Origin: Mesostigma viride | Lineage: Eukaryota; Streptophyta; Mesostigmatophyceae; Mesostigmatales; Mesostigmataceae | Assembly (NCBI GenBank): GCA_009746045.1 | Contig: RPFO01000392.1 | Span: 2,172,745 to 2,236,744 of the forward strand | Length of the DNA stretch: 64,000 bases | Direction of reading: 5' to 3' | Notes under the pieces: generated by a model | Databases searched by the model: none | What the model was told of the DNA's origin: nothing | What the model saw: only the letters and a program-made list of their open reading frames with translations | Part shown: piece after piece, positions 12,006 to 30,774 of the stretch | How positions within the stretch are numbered: the first letter of the stretch is position 1 | Layout: each line of letters opens with the position of its first letter | Made by a program: the position numbers and the translations under genes

Positions 12006-12116
12006 TTAATTTCTTCAGGGTTCTTCTTCTTTATCATTGAGAATGATAAATCACGTACGGAGGTGAGAGGGGCATGCAACATAAGGAAAAACCCAAAAGA
12101 ACCCTGAAGAAATTAA
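12006..12116. other. 111-bp perfect-ended inverted repeat (miniature transposon-like hairpin)
   Basis: TTAATTTCTTCAGGGTTCTT (12006-12025) is matched exactly as its reverse complement at 12097-12116. A second small inverted repeat (TTTATCATT / AATGATAAA) lies inside near 12030-12052. The arrangement could be a very short MITE or a cruciform- or hairpin-forming RNA element. No clear target-site duplication is seen beyond short A+T matches. Confidence 0.6.
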
Positions 12117-12946
12117 TAGTAATCTGACACGGACATTCAAGGATCACGCCAGCTGCACAAGGTACAACTAACTACATCACAAAACTACGACACGCAGCAA
12201 CATCGCTGCCGTCCCACCATGCAGGCCTGGGAGGGATCTAGACCGCATGGATCGCGACAAAGTCGGCCCGGGTGCGGCGGAATAATTACACACCATCAGC
12301 GACGGTGCGAGTGAGGGCGAGTGACAGGCGCGCTGCCGTCAGTACGAGGACCACGTGCGGCCAGACCATGGGGCGGTCTGACCCTCGAGGTCAAGGCGGT
12401 CTTCACGGCGCTGGCAGCACTCGTGGAAAAAACTCCGCTGTCTTGGGGGCCATGGCCCCGAACTCCTCAAGGACAATTAAAGGGTTCCGATGATGACCCG
12501 GTGGGGCCCCACATTCCCGTAGGAGGCAAACTTGTCGCGCTCAGCCACAATATGAATATATTTGTCCAGCTATAGGCGCACCCCCACCCAAACTGGCAGC
12601 TCGGCTCGACGGCACAGTTTACAGGATGCTCCGGCAGGTCCTTAACGTAGGTACTTCCGAGCGTCCGTCATCAGAGTCTTTGTATCATGGCATGCCTCGT
12701 GTTTCGGACGAGATTAGGCAGCGTAGGATAGCATTTGTAGGACACCTTGCCCGCACTAGCCAGGTCGATACCACCCTTGGTCTGGCCGGCCCCCAGCGGC
12801 TTGGACAGCCAGGGCGGCATATTCTGACCTGGCCTGGCCCCGCGGACATTCCCAAAAGGGTAGGGAAACCTGTCACCAACTACGTTCAGATGTTGCTGGA
12901 CGACCTAGTGGTCCCAGCCCAGTTTGAGCACCGCATCCACTCTCTC

Positions 12947-14916
12947 AACTCACGAGCCACGAGCCACGAGGTAGCCATGGCTGTCGGAGCTCATAACTTT
13001 CACGTTTGAGCGCCGAATTCAGCTGTGAATATCACAATCGCTTCGTCTTTCTAAGACGCACATGCTGATATAATTTTCCGACGCTATTACGCAATATACG
13101 ATGAGCAAACGCCTCTCGACGCAACGCAGCCTGGCGGCTGCGCTTAGCAATGAAAATACGTCTGCAGCCTCGGCTGCAGCTTCGCCAACCGGCCCAGATG
13201 GCAACGGTGACACTAGTAGTGCACTGGTGCTCGCCCAGCCTTCCGGGCTCGCCTCGCCATCAGCATCGCCTGAACCTAAGCGCAGTCGCTCTGCTGAGCC
13301 GCCCTGGGAAGAGCGCTCCTTTGACGTCAACAGCCCCGGCTTCTGGCAGCGCAGCCCCGGTTGGTTCATGGAAGACTTGTATTACGGCAATCACGCCTCG
13401 CTTCTAGCCCTGTGCGTGTACCTCACGTCCCACAACCGTGGCCGCTGGCCTGGTGACGGCAAGCTTGTCGACCCCGCCGAGGCTCTCCCAATCATTCACC
13501 GCATGCCTCGCCCCAGGCTTCAACGCTTCGCCCTCTGCTCCCTTGTTGGACGCTCCGAATCCGAGATCTGGGCTTCCCCACCGCCCCCCCCACCTTCCCC
13601 ACCGAAGCCACCATCCGCACCCTCCTCAAGGAAGCTTTCGAGCAGCACGTGACCCCTCTTGCAGCAGGTGTGGCGGCAATTGGCGGCACGCTGGCTGCTG
13701 AGCTTCCCACCATCCCCACCGCCACCGCCACCCTCCTCGCCTCCACCCCTCCCCCCTCCACCGACTCCATCACCGCCCAGCTCCGTGACATCGACCAGCG
13801 CCTCAAGGATAATGCAATCGCTATCGAGGTCTTGCAGAACACAGCAGGCCTCACCGCCCAGGCAGTGAAGGACATTGCTGCCAAGCCAGCCCCGGCGGGC
13901 CTGGCCGGCGATGCTCCTCCCATCACGACCTGGGCGGACATGCTTAAGCAACATACCACCTCCACCACCTCCGCCGTCGCAGCCCAGCTCCAGCGGCAGA
14001 CGCTTGACCTCCGCGAGGAGGCCGAGCTCGACAAGCGCAGCCTCAACGCCATACTCAAGAACTTGGACATGGAAGAAGGTGAGAATTCCGAGAAGCTTGC
14101 ACGTGCGTTTGAGAGCAAAATCCTTGCACGCATGGGCCTTCTTGGTGAGATCAAGCTGACCGCCCACCGCCTCCCCCGCGCGCGGGGTAAGGCAGGGGCG
14201 CCTCCGCTTCTTCTCATCTTTGATAGCCCAGCGGACAAGATTTCGTTTCTCAGACGCCGCAAGCGGCTCGCGAATACTCCCTTCACCGTGGACGACGACT
14301 TGACCCTGGCACAGCAACAACGGCGACGGGAGCTATGGCCGACCTACACCCAGCTCCGGCAGACCAAGGCGGGCCAGCCGGTGTACTGGAAGGGGGCGGC
14401 CATCTACGTCGGCCACAAGCCCTGGCAAGCGACCCCCTCGACCACCGCGGCCCCAGCAACTCCAGCCCCAGCCTAGGGGAATACAGCAGCAGTAGTGTAG
14501 AATAGTTAGACAGTGGCCTTGTACATGCCCGCCTACTACAGGCACTATACCAGCTGAGGCCTAGCCTTTTTAGTCATGTACATGTGTGCCTATGATGAGC
14601 CACACTCCAGACGATGCCTAGCCTTATTTAGTAATGTTGTGCCCATGCAGGGAGTCACTCTCTGCTGAGAAGCCATGCCATAGCTCCTGTATAGCCACGA
14701 TGATCTTCCCCCACATGCCACGCTCCCCCTTAACTGGGCATAGCGCGATACATCATGAGGGTGCAGGTGCCTTGGTGCACCTAGAGCAGGGGTAGCTTAC
14801 ATTCCCACCCTTGCATGAAGTAGCCTAGAATGTATTAAAAGCCATATGCCCCTTCTCAGGGCTATGTGCTACATCTACTCCCAACGGAGTGATGTTGATA
14901 ATTAATTAATTAATTA
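12947..14916 (+). mobile_element. ORF1-only retroelement, copy A (full length, with TSD)
   Basis: The element begins CACGAGCCACGAGGTAGCC, has a roughly 150-bp 5' UTR containing the box CATAACTTTCACGTTTG, one ORF1-like gene (13101-14476), a 430-bp 3' UTR and a (TTAA)n tail. It is flanked by the 12-bp duplication ATCCACTCTCTC. No reverse transcriptase, endonuclease or other gene lies between its ends. Other copies with the same 5' box, 3' UTR and tail occur at 16.8-18.8, 54.7-61.0 and 55.7-57.8 kb. This architecture (ORF1 without ORF2) resembles mammalian HAL1 half-LINEs. Confidence 0.8.
13101..14476 (+). pseudogene. L1 ORF1p-like protein gene, one frameshift (copy A)
   Basis: The first frame (13101-13652) starts MSKRLSTQRSLAAAL and includes a conserved block (GFWQRSPGWFMEDLYYG...LLALCVYL). 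The second frame, which runs through 13649-14476, starts upstream of 13649 with TEATIRTLLKEAFEQHV. The shift falls near a run of eight C at about 13576-13583. The second part has a heptad-like helix (DIDQRLKDNAIAIEVLQN), then an RRM-like block (RSLNAILKNLDMEEG...FLRRRKRL), then DDDLTLAQQQRRRELWPTY and PVYWKGAAIYVG. Helix, RRM and C-terminal domain follow the order of LINE-1 ORF1p, an RNA-binding chaperone. The match is by architecture and spacing, not high identity. The same gene recurs in copies B, C and D with different frameshifts, so no intact reading frame is present in the window. Confidence 0.75.
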
Positions 14917-15399
14917 ATCCACTCTCTCTCCCGTCTTTGGACTGTCATGCAGGACAAGACGCGGTGGAAGAAGATTGTCAAGGCGCACACGCCCGACCCT
15001 GTGGGCAAGCCACCTCCCCCCAAGCGGAGGAGGCGTTTTGATGAGTAGTGTAGTTAGGATTTTCTAGATAGCCTAGCGTTAGTATAGTTCGATCACGCGG
15101 CTTCCTCCACCCCATCCATCATGGAATATGTGCTACATGACCTTCCCACGGAGGCATGTTATAATTTAATTTAATTTAATTTAATTTAATAGGCGCACAT
15201 GCACGAGTCTTGCGCATGCAGGTGCCTGAATCTGTACATGTGCTTGTGTAACTAGCTTGCATGCACCTATCAAGTTTGCAGCTGTTGCATGGCATGCATG
15301 TACAGGGAAGGCCTTGACCCATGATTTTTACAAATTTAGTACGAACGGCGTTTTTTCCCGATATTTGTTATGCTCCAGGATTCGGTCGGGTACCTGTGC

Positions 15400-16805
15400 A
15401 CATGAGTGGGATCTTTGCAGGCGCGGCACTGTTGTCCTGAGTACAGAGGCTCTTTGGGCCATCCTAGCTCTGGACTGCGTGCCCCCAGCGTTTATTGCTG
15501 CCATTCGCCGGCTGTATGAGGGCTCACAGGCAGTAGCACACTTGCGGACTGCGGAGGGCACCACCCGGCCACCATTCCCCATTCACGGGGTGTGGCAAGG
15601 TTGTGTCAGCCTGTCCCCATACCTGTACGTTCATTATTGTCGTGGATCACGTCATGCGCCGGGCACGTGCGCGCTTTGAAGTACTGCTATTAAGGGGTCC
15701 GAGCCCGGCTCGGATATCATTAACGAACGCGAACACAGCGGTGGCTGCCCTGATTACCGCCTCAGTGTCCGACCTGTTTTATGCGGATGAGACCACCCTC
15801 AACGAGCGCCGGCCGAGCACATTCAGACCTGACTGGACTGTCTGGGCTTGGAGGCGCGGGCGGTGAGGTTGGAGATTAGTAGTGTCAAGAAGGAGGCGCC
15901 TGGTGGTTGGGGCAACCAGTCGGTCCGCCGCTGTCGCGGCTGCTAGACGGGAAGGAGGTCGAGTTCCGCGATCGCTTCAAACTGCTGGGGAGCATGCTCC
16001 CTGACACCGCCGACGATGTGGACATCCGCATCGGCCTGGCCTGCCCGCTAGGCATCGGTCGCTCAAAACCTACTGGCACTCGAAGGACCTGGGCGAGCAC
16101 TGCAAGCGCATGCTCCTCACTGAGGTCCTGGTCCTCACGGTGCTCACCTATGGCGCCGACGCATGGACGTACGCTCACGGACACGCTGGCCACACGGCTG
16201 AACGGCACGGTAACCAGGACGTCTGCTCCGCCAAGCCCTGAATGTAGGGATTTCCACACATAGGTCTTTAGAATCTTTGTACCAGGGTATGCCTCGCATT
16301 TCGGACGAGATTAGACAGCGTTAAGGATAGCATTCGTAGGACATCTTGCTCGCACCAGTCAGGTAGACACTGACCTCGGTCTCGGGCCGGCGCCCCCAGC
16401 GGCTTGGCCAGCCAGGGCGGCATGTCCTGACCTGGCCTGGCCCCAAGGACATTCCTAAAAGGGTAGGTGAAAAATGTCACGACCTACCCACAGCAGTAAT
16501 TGTTGGCTGACCTAGTGGTCCCAGCCCCGTTTGAACATCGCATTCACTCCCTCTCTCTTGCTTGGATTGCTATGCAGAACAAGAAGAGGTGGAAGACGAT
16601 TGTCCCTACATGGAGGTTCACATGCCCGAGCCCCTGCATGTGGGCAAGCCCCAGGCTCCCCCCAAAAGAAAGGGGCGCTTTGCTGCATGAGTAGAGGAGC
16701 TAGGGTTTTCTCGGATTAGATTAGCTTAGAGTTAGATTAGTTCGGTTTCGGGGCTTCGCCCACCTCCATCCATCCAGCAAGGGAATATTAATTATTTTTT
16801 TTTTA
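15400..16805 (+). pseudogene. Degraded LINE ORF2 (reverse transcriptase to C-terminus)
   Basis: Fragments of a non-LTR reverse transcriptase are spread over three frames. 15430-15620 encodes STEALWAILALDCVPPAF, AIRRLYEGSQAVAHLR and GVWQGCVSLSPYLY (the RQGC..SP region). 15770-15800 encodes LFYADETTLNE where YADD is expected. 15950-16210 encodes FRDRFKLLGSMLPDTADDVD and a TYGADAWT-type thumb/connection region. 16262-16690 repeats the ISDEIRQR...FVGHLART motif and the tail IAMQNKKRWKTIV. Stops and frameshifts make it inactive. The 3' UTR runs to the CATCCATCCAGCAAGGGAATAT end near 16790. Upstream sequence (15196-15400) is not LINE-like, so this copy is 5' truncated. The 16262-16690 section is homologous to the ORF2 at 12.6-15.0 kb. 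Confidence 0.8.
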
Positions 16806-18825
16806 AAGTAGTTAATTAGTAACATAACTCCGTTGGGAGTACATGTAGCACATATCCCGGAGAAGGGGCATATATGGCTTTTCAGTTTAATACATCCTGG
16901 GCTACTTCCTGCAAGAGTGGAATGTAAGCAACACTTGCTCTAGGCCGGTGCCTCAAGGGCACCGGCACCACCATGCTGTCTCGGGTTCAACCCAACTGAG
17001 GGGATCCCGGCATGGGGGAGGAAGATCATCATGGCTATACAGTACAAGGGCTAGGGCATGGCTTCTCAGCATCGAGAGCGTCTCTCTGCATAGGCATAGC
17101 ATGGCTAAATGCAACATCCATGGGAGGTCCCATTATAGGCAGGGCTTGGCTAAATGTTGAAGGCATTCTTCATGGGGGCCATTATTATGGGCGCACATGC
17201 GCGTGGGCCACGTGCTAGGCTAAGCCTGACTAATCTACACTACTACTACTGGTATATATTCCCTAGTCTGAGGTGGCAGGATCGAGGTGCGTGCCAGGGC
17301 TTGTGGTCAACGTGGATCATGACCGCCCGGGCCCTTCAGTAGTATACCGGCTTCCCCCCTGCGGCTCTGCCGGAGCTGAAGGTAGGTCGGCCATAGCTTG
17401 CGTCGCCGCTGTTGCTGGGCCAGGGTCAAGTCGCCGTCCAGCGTGAAGCGAGTCTGCGAGAGCTTCTTGCGGCATTTGAGGAACGACAGCTTGTCCGCCA
17501 TTTACTTAGAGGTGAGGAGCACGGGTGCCGGGCCAGCCTCACCCCGCGCGCGGGGAAGGCGGATGACCCGACATGTCCAGCTCTGTGACACCAGTGAGTT
17601 GCATGGGGGCAAGAATGTCGCCGTGAGAAGACTCGTCGAGGTCTCACCTGCCGGCTGGTCGAATTAATTGAGTGCTTGACGATGACATTGTGGCTGCGCT
17701 GGCCGGGTGTTGTCGGCCTCCTCGCGAAGGTGGAGGGCTTGTTGCTTGAGCTGTGCCGCGATGGTGGAGGTGGTGGAGGTGGTGTGATGCTTAAGCAAGT
17801 CCGCCCAGGTGGAGGGAGCCGCATCACTGGCCGCGGGCCAGCAGTCTGCATGATGCCGGCAGCCTGGGCAGCGATTTCCTTCACCGCCTGGGCGGTGAGG
17901 CCTGCGGTGTCATGCAAGCGCTCAAGGGCGGTGGCGGTGGCTTGGAGGCGCTGGTCGAGGTCGAGGAGCTGGGCCGTGATGTCGGCAGCTAGTGGAGGCG
18001 GAGGCGGCGGGACGTAGTGGAAAGGTGAGGAAGCTCAGCAGCCAGCGTGCTGCCCAGTGCTGCTACGTCGGCAGCAAGGGGGGTCGTGAACGTGCTGCTG
18101 GAAGGCTTCCGTAAGGATGGAACGGAGTGTGGGGGCGGAGATGGATGGAGCCCAGATCTCGCCGTCAGAGCGCATGATCTCGAAGGGAGTTGAGAATGGT
18201 GTGCTGGAGCATGGCCGGGGCGGGTGCACCCGAGCAGAACGTCGGTGTTATACCACCAGCTGCCGTCCGGGGTGATGAGGCGATTGATGTCGTAGAGATG
18301 GCTCGGCACAGGTCGTAGTAAAGCGAGGCGTAGTCCCCGTAGAATCGGCAATGCAGGGCAGTTGCGGGGACATGTTGGTCCAGTCGTGATCGTCGATCGC
18401 CTTGAAAGGTTCGGGCCGGAAGCGCGGTTCTGTGGGGCGCGAAAACCCTCCTGTTTTGTCGGCTGGGCGGCTGCGTTTAGGGTCAGGCGATGCAGATGGC
18501 GAGGCATTAAGCCCAGGAGAGTTCGGGGCGACCCCCAGTGCCCGACCAGTGTCAGGTGCCGCTGCCTGCCGGACCTGAGGGCGCAAAGCTGCAGCTCAGG
18601 GAGCTGCAGACGTATTTTCATGGCCGAGCGCAGTCGCCAGGCTGCGTTGCGTCGAGGAGCGTTTGCTCGTCATATATTGCGTAATAGCTTCGAAAAATTA
18701 TATCAGCGTGTGCGTCTTAGAAAGACGAAGTGATTGTGATATTCACGGCCGAATTTGGGGCCCAAACGTGAAAGTTGTGAGCTCCGCCGTCAGCCATGGC
18801 TACCTCGTGGCTCGTGGCTTTTGAG
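16806..18825 (-). mobile_element. ORF1-only retroelement, copy B (degraded)
   Basis: This minus-strand copy starts near 18825 (GAGCCACGAGGTAGCCATGG), carries the CAACTTTCACGTTTGGGC box near 18770 and a decayed ORF1 between about 18690 and 17330, then a 3' UTR with CTACATGTACTCCCAACGG, and ends in an A+T-rich tail next to the LINE 3' end at 16790-16805. ORF1 remnants read GLTAQAVKEIAAQAAGIMQ and LTLAQQQRRRKLWPTYLQLR, with several frameshifts and deletions. There is no ORF2. Confidence 0.72.
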
Positions 18826-18837
18826 GATGATGGAATA

Positions 18838-19030
18838 GGACAAGGGAATAAAAAAAAAATTAAATTAAATTATAACATGCCTCCGTTGGGAGATCATGTA
18901 GCACAGATTCCTTGATGGATGGGACAAGGGAATAGGACAAGGGAATACATGTGCTACATGATCTCCCAACGGAGCCATGTTATTATAGTAGTATTATGTT
19001 ATTACATTAATTTAGTTTAATTTAATTAAG
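18838..19030. mobile_element. Two opposed LINE 3'-end fragments
   Basis: 18855-18910 is a minus-strand LINE 3' end (reverse complement: CTACATGATCTCCCAACGG, then GGCATGTTATAATTTAATTT). 18945-19030 is a plus-strand copy of the same end, finishing TTTAGTTTAATTTAATTA. Both share the CTCCCAACGGAG motif with the ORF1-only family. They are back-to-back remnants with no coding sequence. Confidence 0.65.
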
Positions 19031-19420
19031 ATCTCCCTGTTTTCACAAAAAATGTGAGGGGAGCCTGCCCACTTATGACCAGTACTGCATGGTAATTGTA
19101 TAATTGCACCCAAAGTACGTGTTGCGCTCTGGCACCCTGCTGTGTAGAGAGCACTTTGTGGCCTGCCCACTTCGTCGATCGAGCGGCAGTGGGAGAAGCT
19201 AGGGTGCCCTCCCTCCTTCTCATTGTGTTTAGGGGTTGAAGGTTCATTTGCTCTGTATTGGCACCCACGTGACGCGGTCACGTACATGCTAATTATATAA
19301 TTAGTTAATCAACTAATTAATTTAAAATGAGGGGAGATCTGCTGCTTCGTACAAGAGTACGCAGCTGTCATGATGGAGCACCTCGTGAGAGGAATCGGCC
19401 TAAGTATTTACTATTATATC

Positions 19421-27463
<8,043 letters not shown>

Positions 27464-28964
27464 GTTGCTTGTAATCCTATGCCGACAAGTTGACCGACCA
27501 ACATGCCGTGCTACGCCATTTCCCTGCAATTTATCTGGATCCCAGTGCAACGTCTTCCCCAACGCGGTCCACGTGTAACGTTCGCATGCGACTTCTTGGA
27601 CAGACTTGGACCAACTTTTGGCCGGCCACGCGGCGCGTGGGAAATACCGCAGGACGGCCTCACGACTGCCCCGCACGAAATTTTTTTGCTTCAGTCTGCA
27701 GACGACGAGTAGTGGTAATTAGGCTGCGCTCACAGGCTAATGACCGGAAGGTGAACCGTGAATTAATAGCCCGGTAGCTGCAGGTTTGGTGCCAAATTAG
27801 GAGGCCACAAACGCCGGAGAGGCACAATAATATCGGTTGTTACCGGGGGCCCGGGGGGTTCTTGTCCAGTATGACTTGCGGTCCTGTCTGCGATGGGCGG
27901 TATGGACAGTAGGCTGTAGGCCGCCACCAGTTATGACCATAATTATCGGGGCGCGGGCATAAATTATCGAGGCAATTGCAGCCCGCTGCTGAAACGCCTG
28001 GCGCCTGCATGCTCGCCATTGTTAAGAAACCGAGAGGACTGAGCGCGAGTGCCTACTTTGAAGCTGCCGTGACTGGTGAATTGGTCATGCACCCGGATGT
28101 GAGGGAAATCCCAGTAGTCCATAAGAAACATGCCGGGATGTAATACCTAATGGCGCTCATCCGTTCAGGTTCTCATTGATGGCGGGCCGTCAAGACGCGG
28201 GAAAAGACAAAGCACGTGTCAGATACTCGCACGTGAAGGCCTGGCAGAGCGAATGTCACGGTTAACCTTGCTGTACGCCCCCCCCGACCCCACCCTCCAC
28301 GACAGAGATTCACCAGCTAACTGCACTCTGCAATCACCTTCGCCACATTTTTTTTCGCAGAATCCGCCCGCTTGACCCTTGCAAACTTGTATATCAGAAG
28401 CTTGCACTAAAGGCTAGTGCGAGGGATTTTCCCGTATCTTACCACCATCTTTGCAAAGGTCATGGTGGCGGCGAGGAGGAGCGTCATGTTCACATTGGCA
28501 CTTTGCCTTGTAGCAGTGCGTGGACCTGGGCAAAGCCGAGTAGGTTGCATCGACAATGACAGCGTTCCTTTTTCTTAGCATACCATTTCTACAAGTGCTC
28601 GAAGAGGTTGTCTTTATAGTTCAGGTTGAGAAGAATTTGTTGGAACGATAATACTCTATTTTTGGAATGCCCGAAATCAAGACATGGTGCATTTTTGTGT
28701 TGGTTGCAGCGGATTCTGTATTATTTTTGGCAGGCATTGCAATTTTCGATGGTCTTCCTTAGTGCCAAGTGTCGCACGTTTTCACCCCGCTTCTCAGATG
28801 GGCCTGCCAACCTAATCTTAGCCGGCCTGTCAGATAGGATCACCTGCTACGCACGTTGTTTGCCATGGTATTGCACAGTAGTTTCTATGTGGGTGGATCT
28901 TTCTTCCGCAACAGTTACGTAGAGGAGTTGATGGTTTCGGGGCGGTGTTGTACTCTTTGCGGGT

Positions 28965-29255
28965 ACTGTTCTCTGTGCGTCTGTAATTTGTACAGCTCTG
29001 TAGGCGTATGTTTGTACTGCTCCCTGTGTGTGTGTGTGTGTGTTTGTACTGCGAAGTGTGCATGTGTTTGTACTGCTAAGTGTGCATGTGTTTGTACCGC
29101 ATGCTCCGTGTGCTTGTGTTTGTACTGCTCCGTGTGCGTGTGCTTGTACTGCTCCGTGTGCATGTGTTTGTACAAATCTACTGCTCTATTTGCGTGCGTT
29201 TGTCATAGCTGCTCTGTGTGCATGTGTTCGTACTGCTCCGTGTGCGTGTGGCCAT
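28965..29255. repeat. GT-rich minisatellite (TGTACTGCTCCGTGTGC type)
   Basis: About ten imperfect units of 24-30 bp are built from TGTACTGCTCCGTGTGCRTG with embedded (GT)n. It has no coding support. Confidence 0.85.
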
Positions 29256-30194
29256 GCCAATAAAAAAAATTAAATGAAATATTCGACCTTTGAACATTTA
29301 GGATTTCCAAAACAATGCAGTTCTGGCATTTTTTTGATACACAGTGTTGCATCGCAGCACAGCCGATTATACATTCCCAAGTGTGCGCAGAATACTTTGA
29401 CTCAATTTTGTACAAAGCAATCCAATACAGCTGATCGCACACTTGTAAAAACTTAAGCTGCGCCCCGGTAAAAATCCAGGCCAGATGGACGCCAATGATG
29501 CGTATAAGCAGCTACAACTAGTTGGCCACATTGCTGATTGCATACAATAATGTACAAATTTACGATATGTCTGTTTCTGCCCAGACATTATGAAGTGACT
29601 ATGACAGCACCCGGACATATATAGCCATGAACTTGCTGATTTCTTCACTCTGCATGCATCAAAAGGAAAACGCAGTCACAGAAAAAAGTCGAAGTGCAAC
29701 CATGTGCCACAAGTCATGTGTTAGCCTCATGAATGCCGTTTGGAACAAAACGTTAAAGCATCTGCATCCAGCCTGCGGCCCAGCCAACCAGATTGTTCAC
29801 CACCCAGCCCCAAGCCGGAGCTCACCCACCCGGTTATCCTGACCACCAGCCTCGCCGCCCGTTCTTCCTTCACCCCCTCTCCCCCCTGCCCGCCTGCCCA
29901 CCCGCCTCCACCCCACCCACAACAGCAAAGCTCGTCCCTCCAATGTCTCATCCTCACTTTCCTTCTGTCCATACTTCCTGCCTAGTGCCTACTAAGTGCC
30001 CACAACTGAATCCCCCTGTCACCATGATTTCCAATTGCAACATGTGAAAGCGGCGGAATCCTGAATATTCTGCAAGGCAGACTTTCTGAAACCGGTTTAC
30101 TCTGGCAATGATGCGTGGCTGAGATGGCACGGGATGTGGAACTAAATCTACAAGTCTAGATGGGTGCTTATGACACACTTCCCATGCCGCAGAC

Positions 30195-30290
30195 GATATT
30201 TGTAACTTTTGCGTAACTATTTTTTCTAATGAGATTCGCATAGGACTTCATGGCATGCCTATGCGCATGACACGCAAGTACTTACTTACT
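30195..30290. repeat. Dispersed repeat fragment shared with 54.64 and 61.01 kb
   Basis: TTTTTCTAATGAGATTCGCA and CATGCGCATGACACGCAAGT occur here. Close copies of the first part lie at about 54640-54710, and of the second part at about 61020-61050. The copies are in different contexts, so this is an interspersed family, but its full element is not defined. Confidence 0.55.
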
Positions 30291-30339
30291 GCCCATGCCA
30301 TGTGCACGAATGAAAGCCACACTGAGATACTTTCCATTT

Positions 30340-30545
30340 CTAATCCATAATCCATAATCCATAACCCACAATCCAGCATCCAGCATCCACAAGCCCTACG
30401 CCCTACGCCCTACTCCCTACGCCCTACGCCCTACGCCCTACGCCCTACGCCCTACGCCCTACGCCCTACGCCCTACGCCCTACGCCCTACGCCCTACGCC
30501 CTACGCCCTACACCCTACGCCCTACGCCCTACGCCCAAAGCCCTA
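30340..30545. repeat. Heptamer array: (TAATCCA)n then (CCCTACG)n, telomere-like
   Basis: Three to four TAATCCA-type heptamers are followed by about 20 CCCTACG heptamers, with single CCCTACT and CCCTACA variants. The flank reads CCCAAAGCCCTAAGCC. The period equals the plant telomere heptamer (CCCTAAA) but the sequence differs at two positions. It lies just downstream of the last recognised myosin exon. Confidence 0.9.
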
Positions 30546-30774
30546 AGCCATAATAAGCAATAAGCCATATCATATGCCATGGAGGAAAACTTTACAACAA
30601 ATCCATCGAGACTTGACCATCACCACATCAACATGTGGTGTCCACGGAAGTTTCCTATCCCCCAAACCATGGACTTAGGGGACCAGTCATGCACGCACCC
30701 CACTGCTTCCGCTGTTGATAATGCGGTGTCATCTCCCCACAAACTATCCTTCCACGCGTGCCCCTGCCACACAC

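Larger units (their letters stand above)
12580..15195 (+). mobile_element. 5'-truncated non-LTR retrotransposon (LINE) ORF2 3' region, split by a nested insertion
   Basis: 12580-12946 encodes the C-terminal end of a LINE ORF2 (RMLRQVLNVG, then EIRQRRIAFVGHLART, a motif typical of LINE ORF2 tails). The reading continues after an inserted element at 14917-15048 with HSLSRLWTVMQDKTRWKKIV and ends KPPPPKRRRRFDE-stop. A 3' UTR follows, with the conserved end TATGTGCTACAT...GGAGGCATGTT and a (TTTAA)n tail (15163-15190). ATCCACTCTCTC occurs on both sides of the insert (12935-12946 and 14917-14928), so the interruption is a clean target-site duplication. The copy is truncated at its 5' end and inactive. 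Confidence 0.8.
27464..30774. other. Region between the aldo-keto reductase and last recognised myosin exon
   Basis: About 3.3 kb holds a GT-rich minisatellite, a dispersed-repeat copy and the CCCTACG array, and should also contain the reductase promoter and the 3' end of the myosin gene. The remaining FERM C-terminal residues were not identified. A minus-strand stretch after a tttgcccag acceptor at about 28533-28499 (VHALLQGKVPM-stop) is in the right phase and could be the last myosin exon, but similarity is too short to call. No other gene is recognised. Confidence 0.4.

Noticed and set aside
28445-28490. Possible first exon (MTLLLAATMTFAK then gtaag) on the minus strand
   Set aside because: No second exon or domain could be linked to it. 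The next minus-strand gene has its own convincing start at 27463.
28499-28533. Last exon of the myosin (VHALLQGKVPM-stop)
   Set aside because: Phase fits, but eleven residues without a clear FERM match are too little; mentioned only as a candidate.
30392-30537. A true chromosome end
   Set aside because: The heptamer array is internal, short, and flanked on both sides by ordinary sequence and genes.
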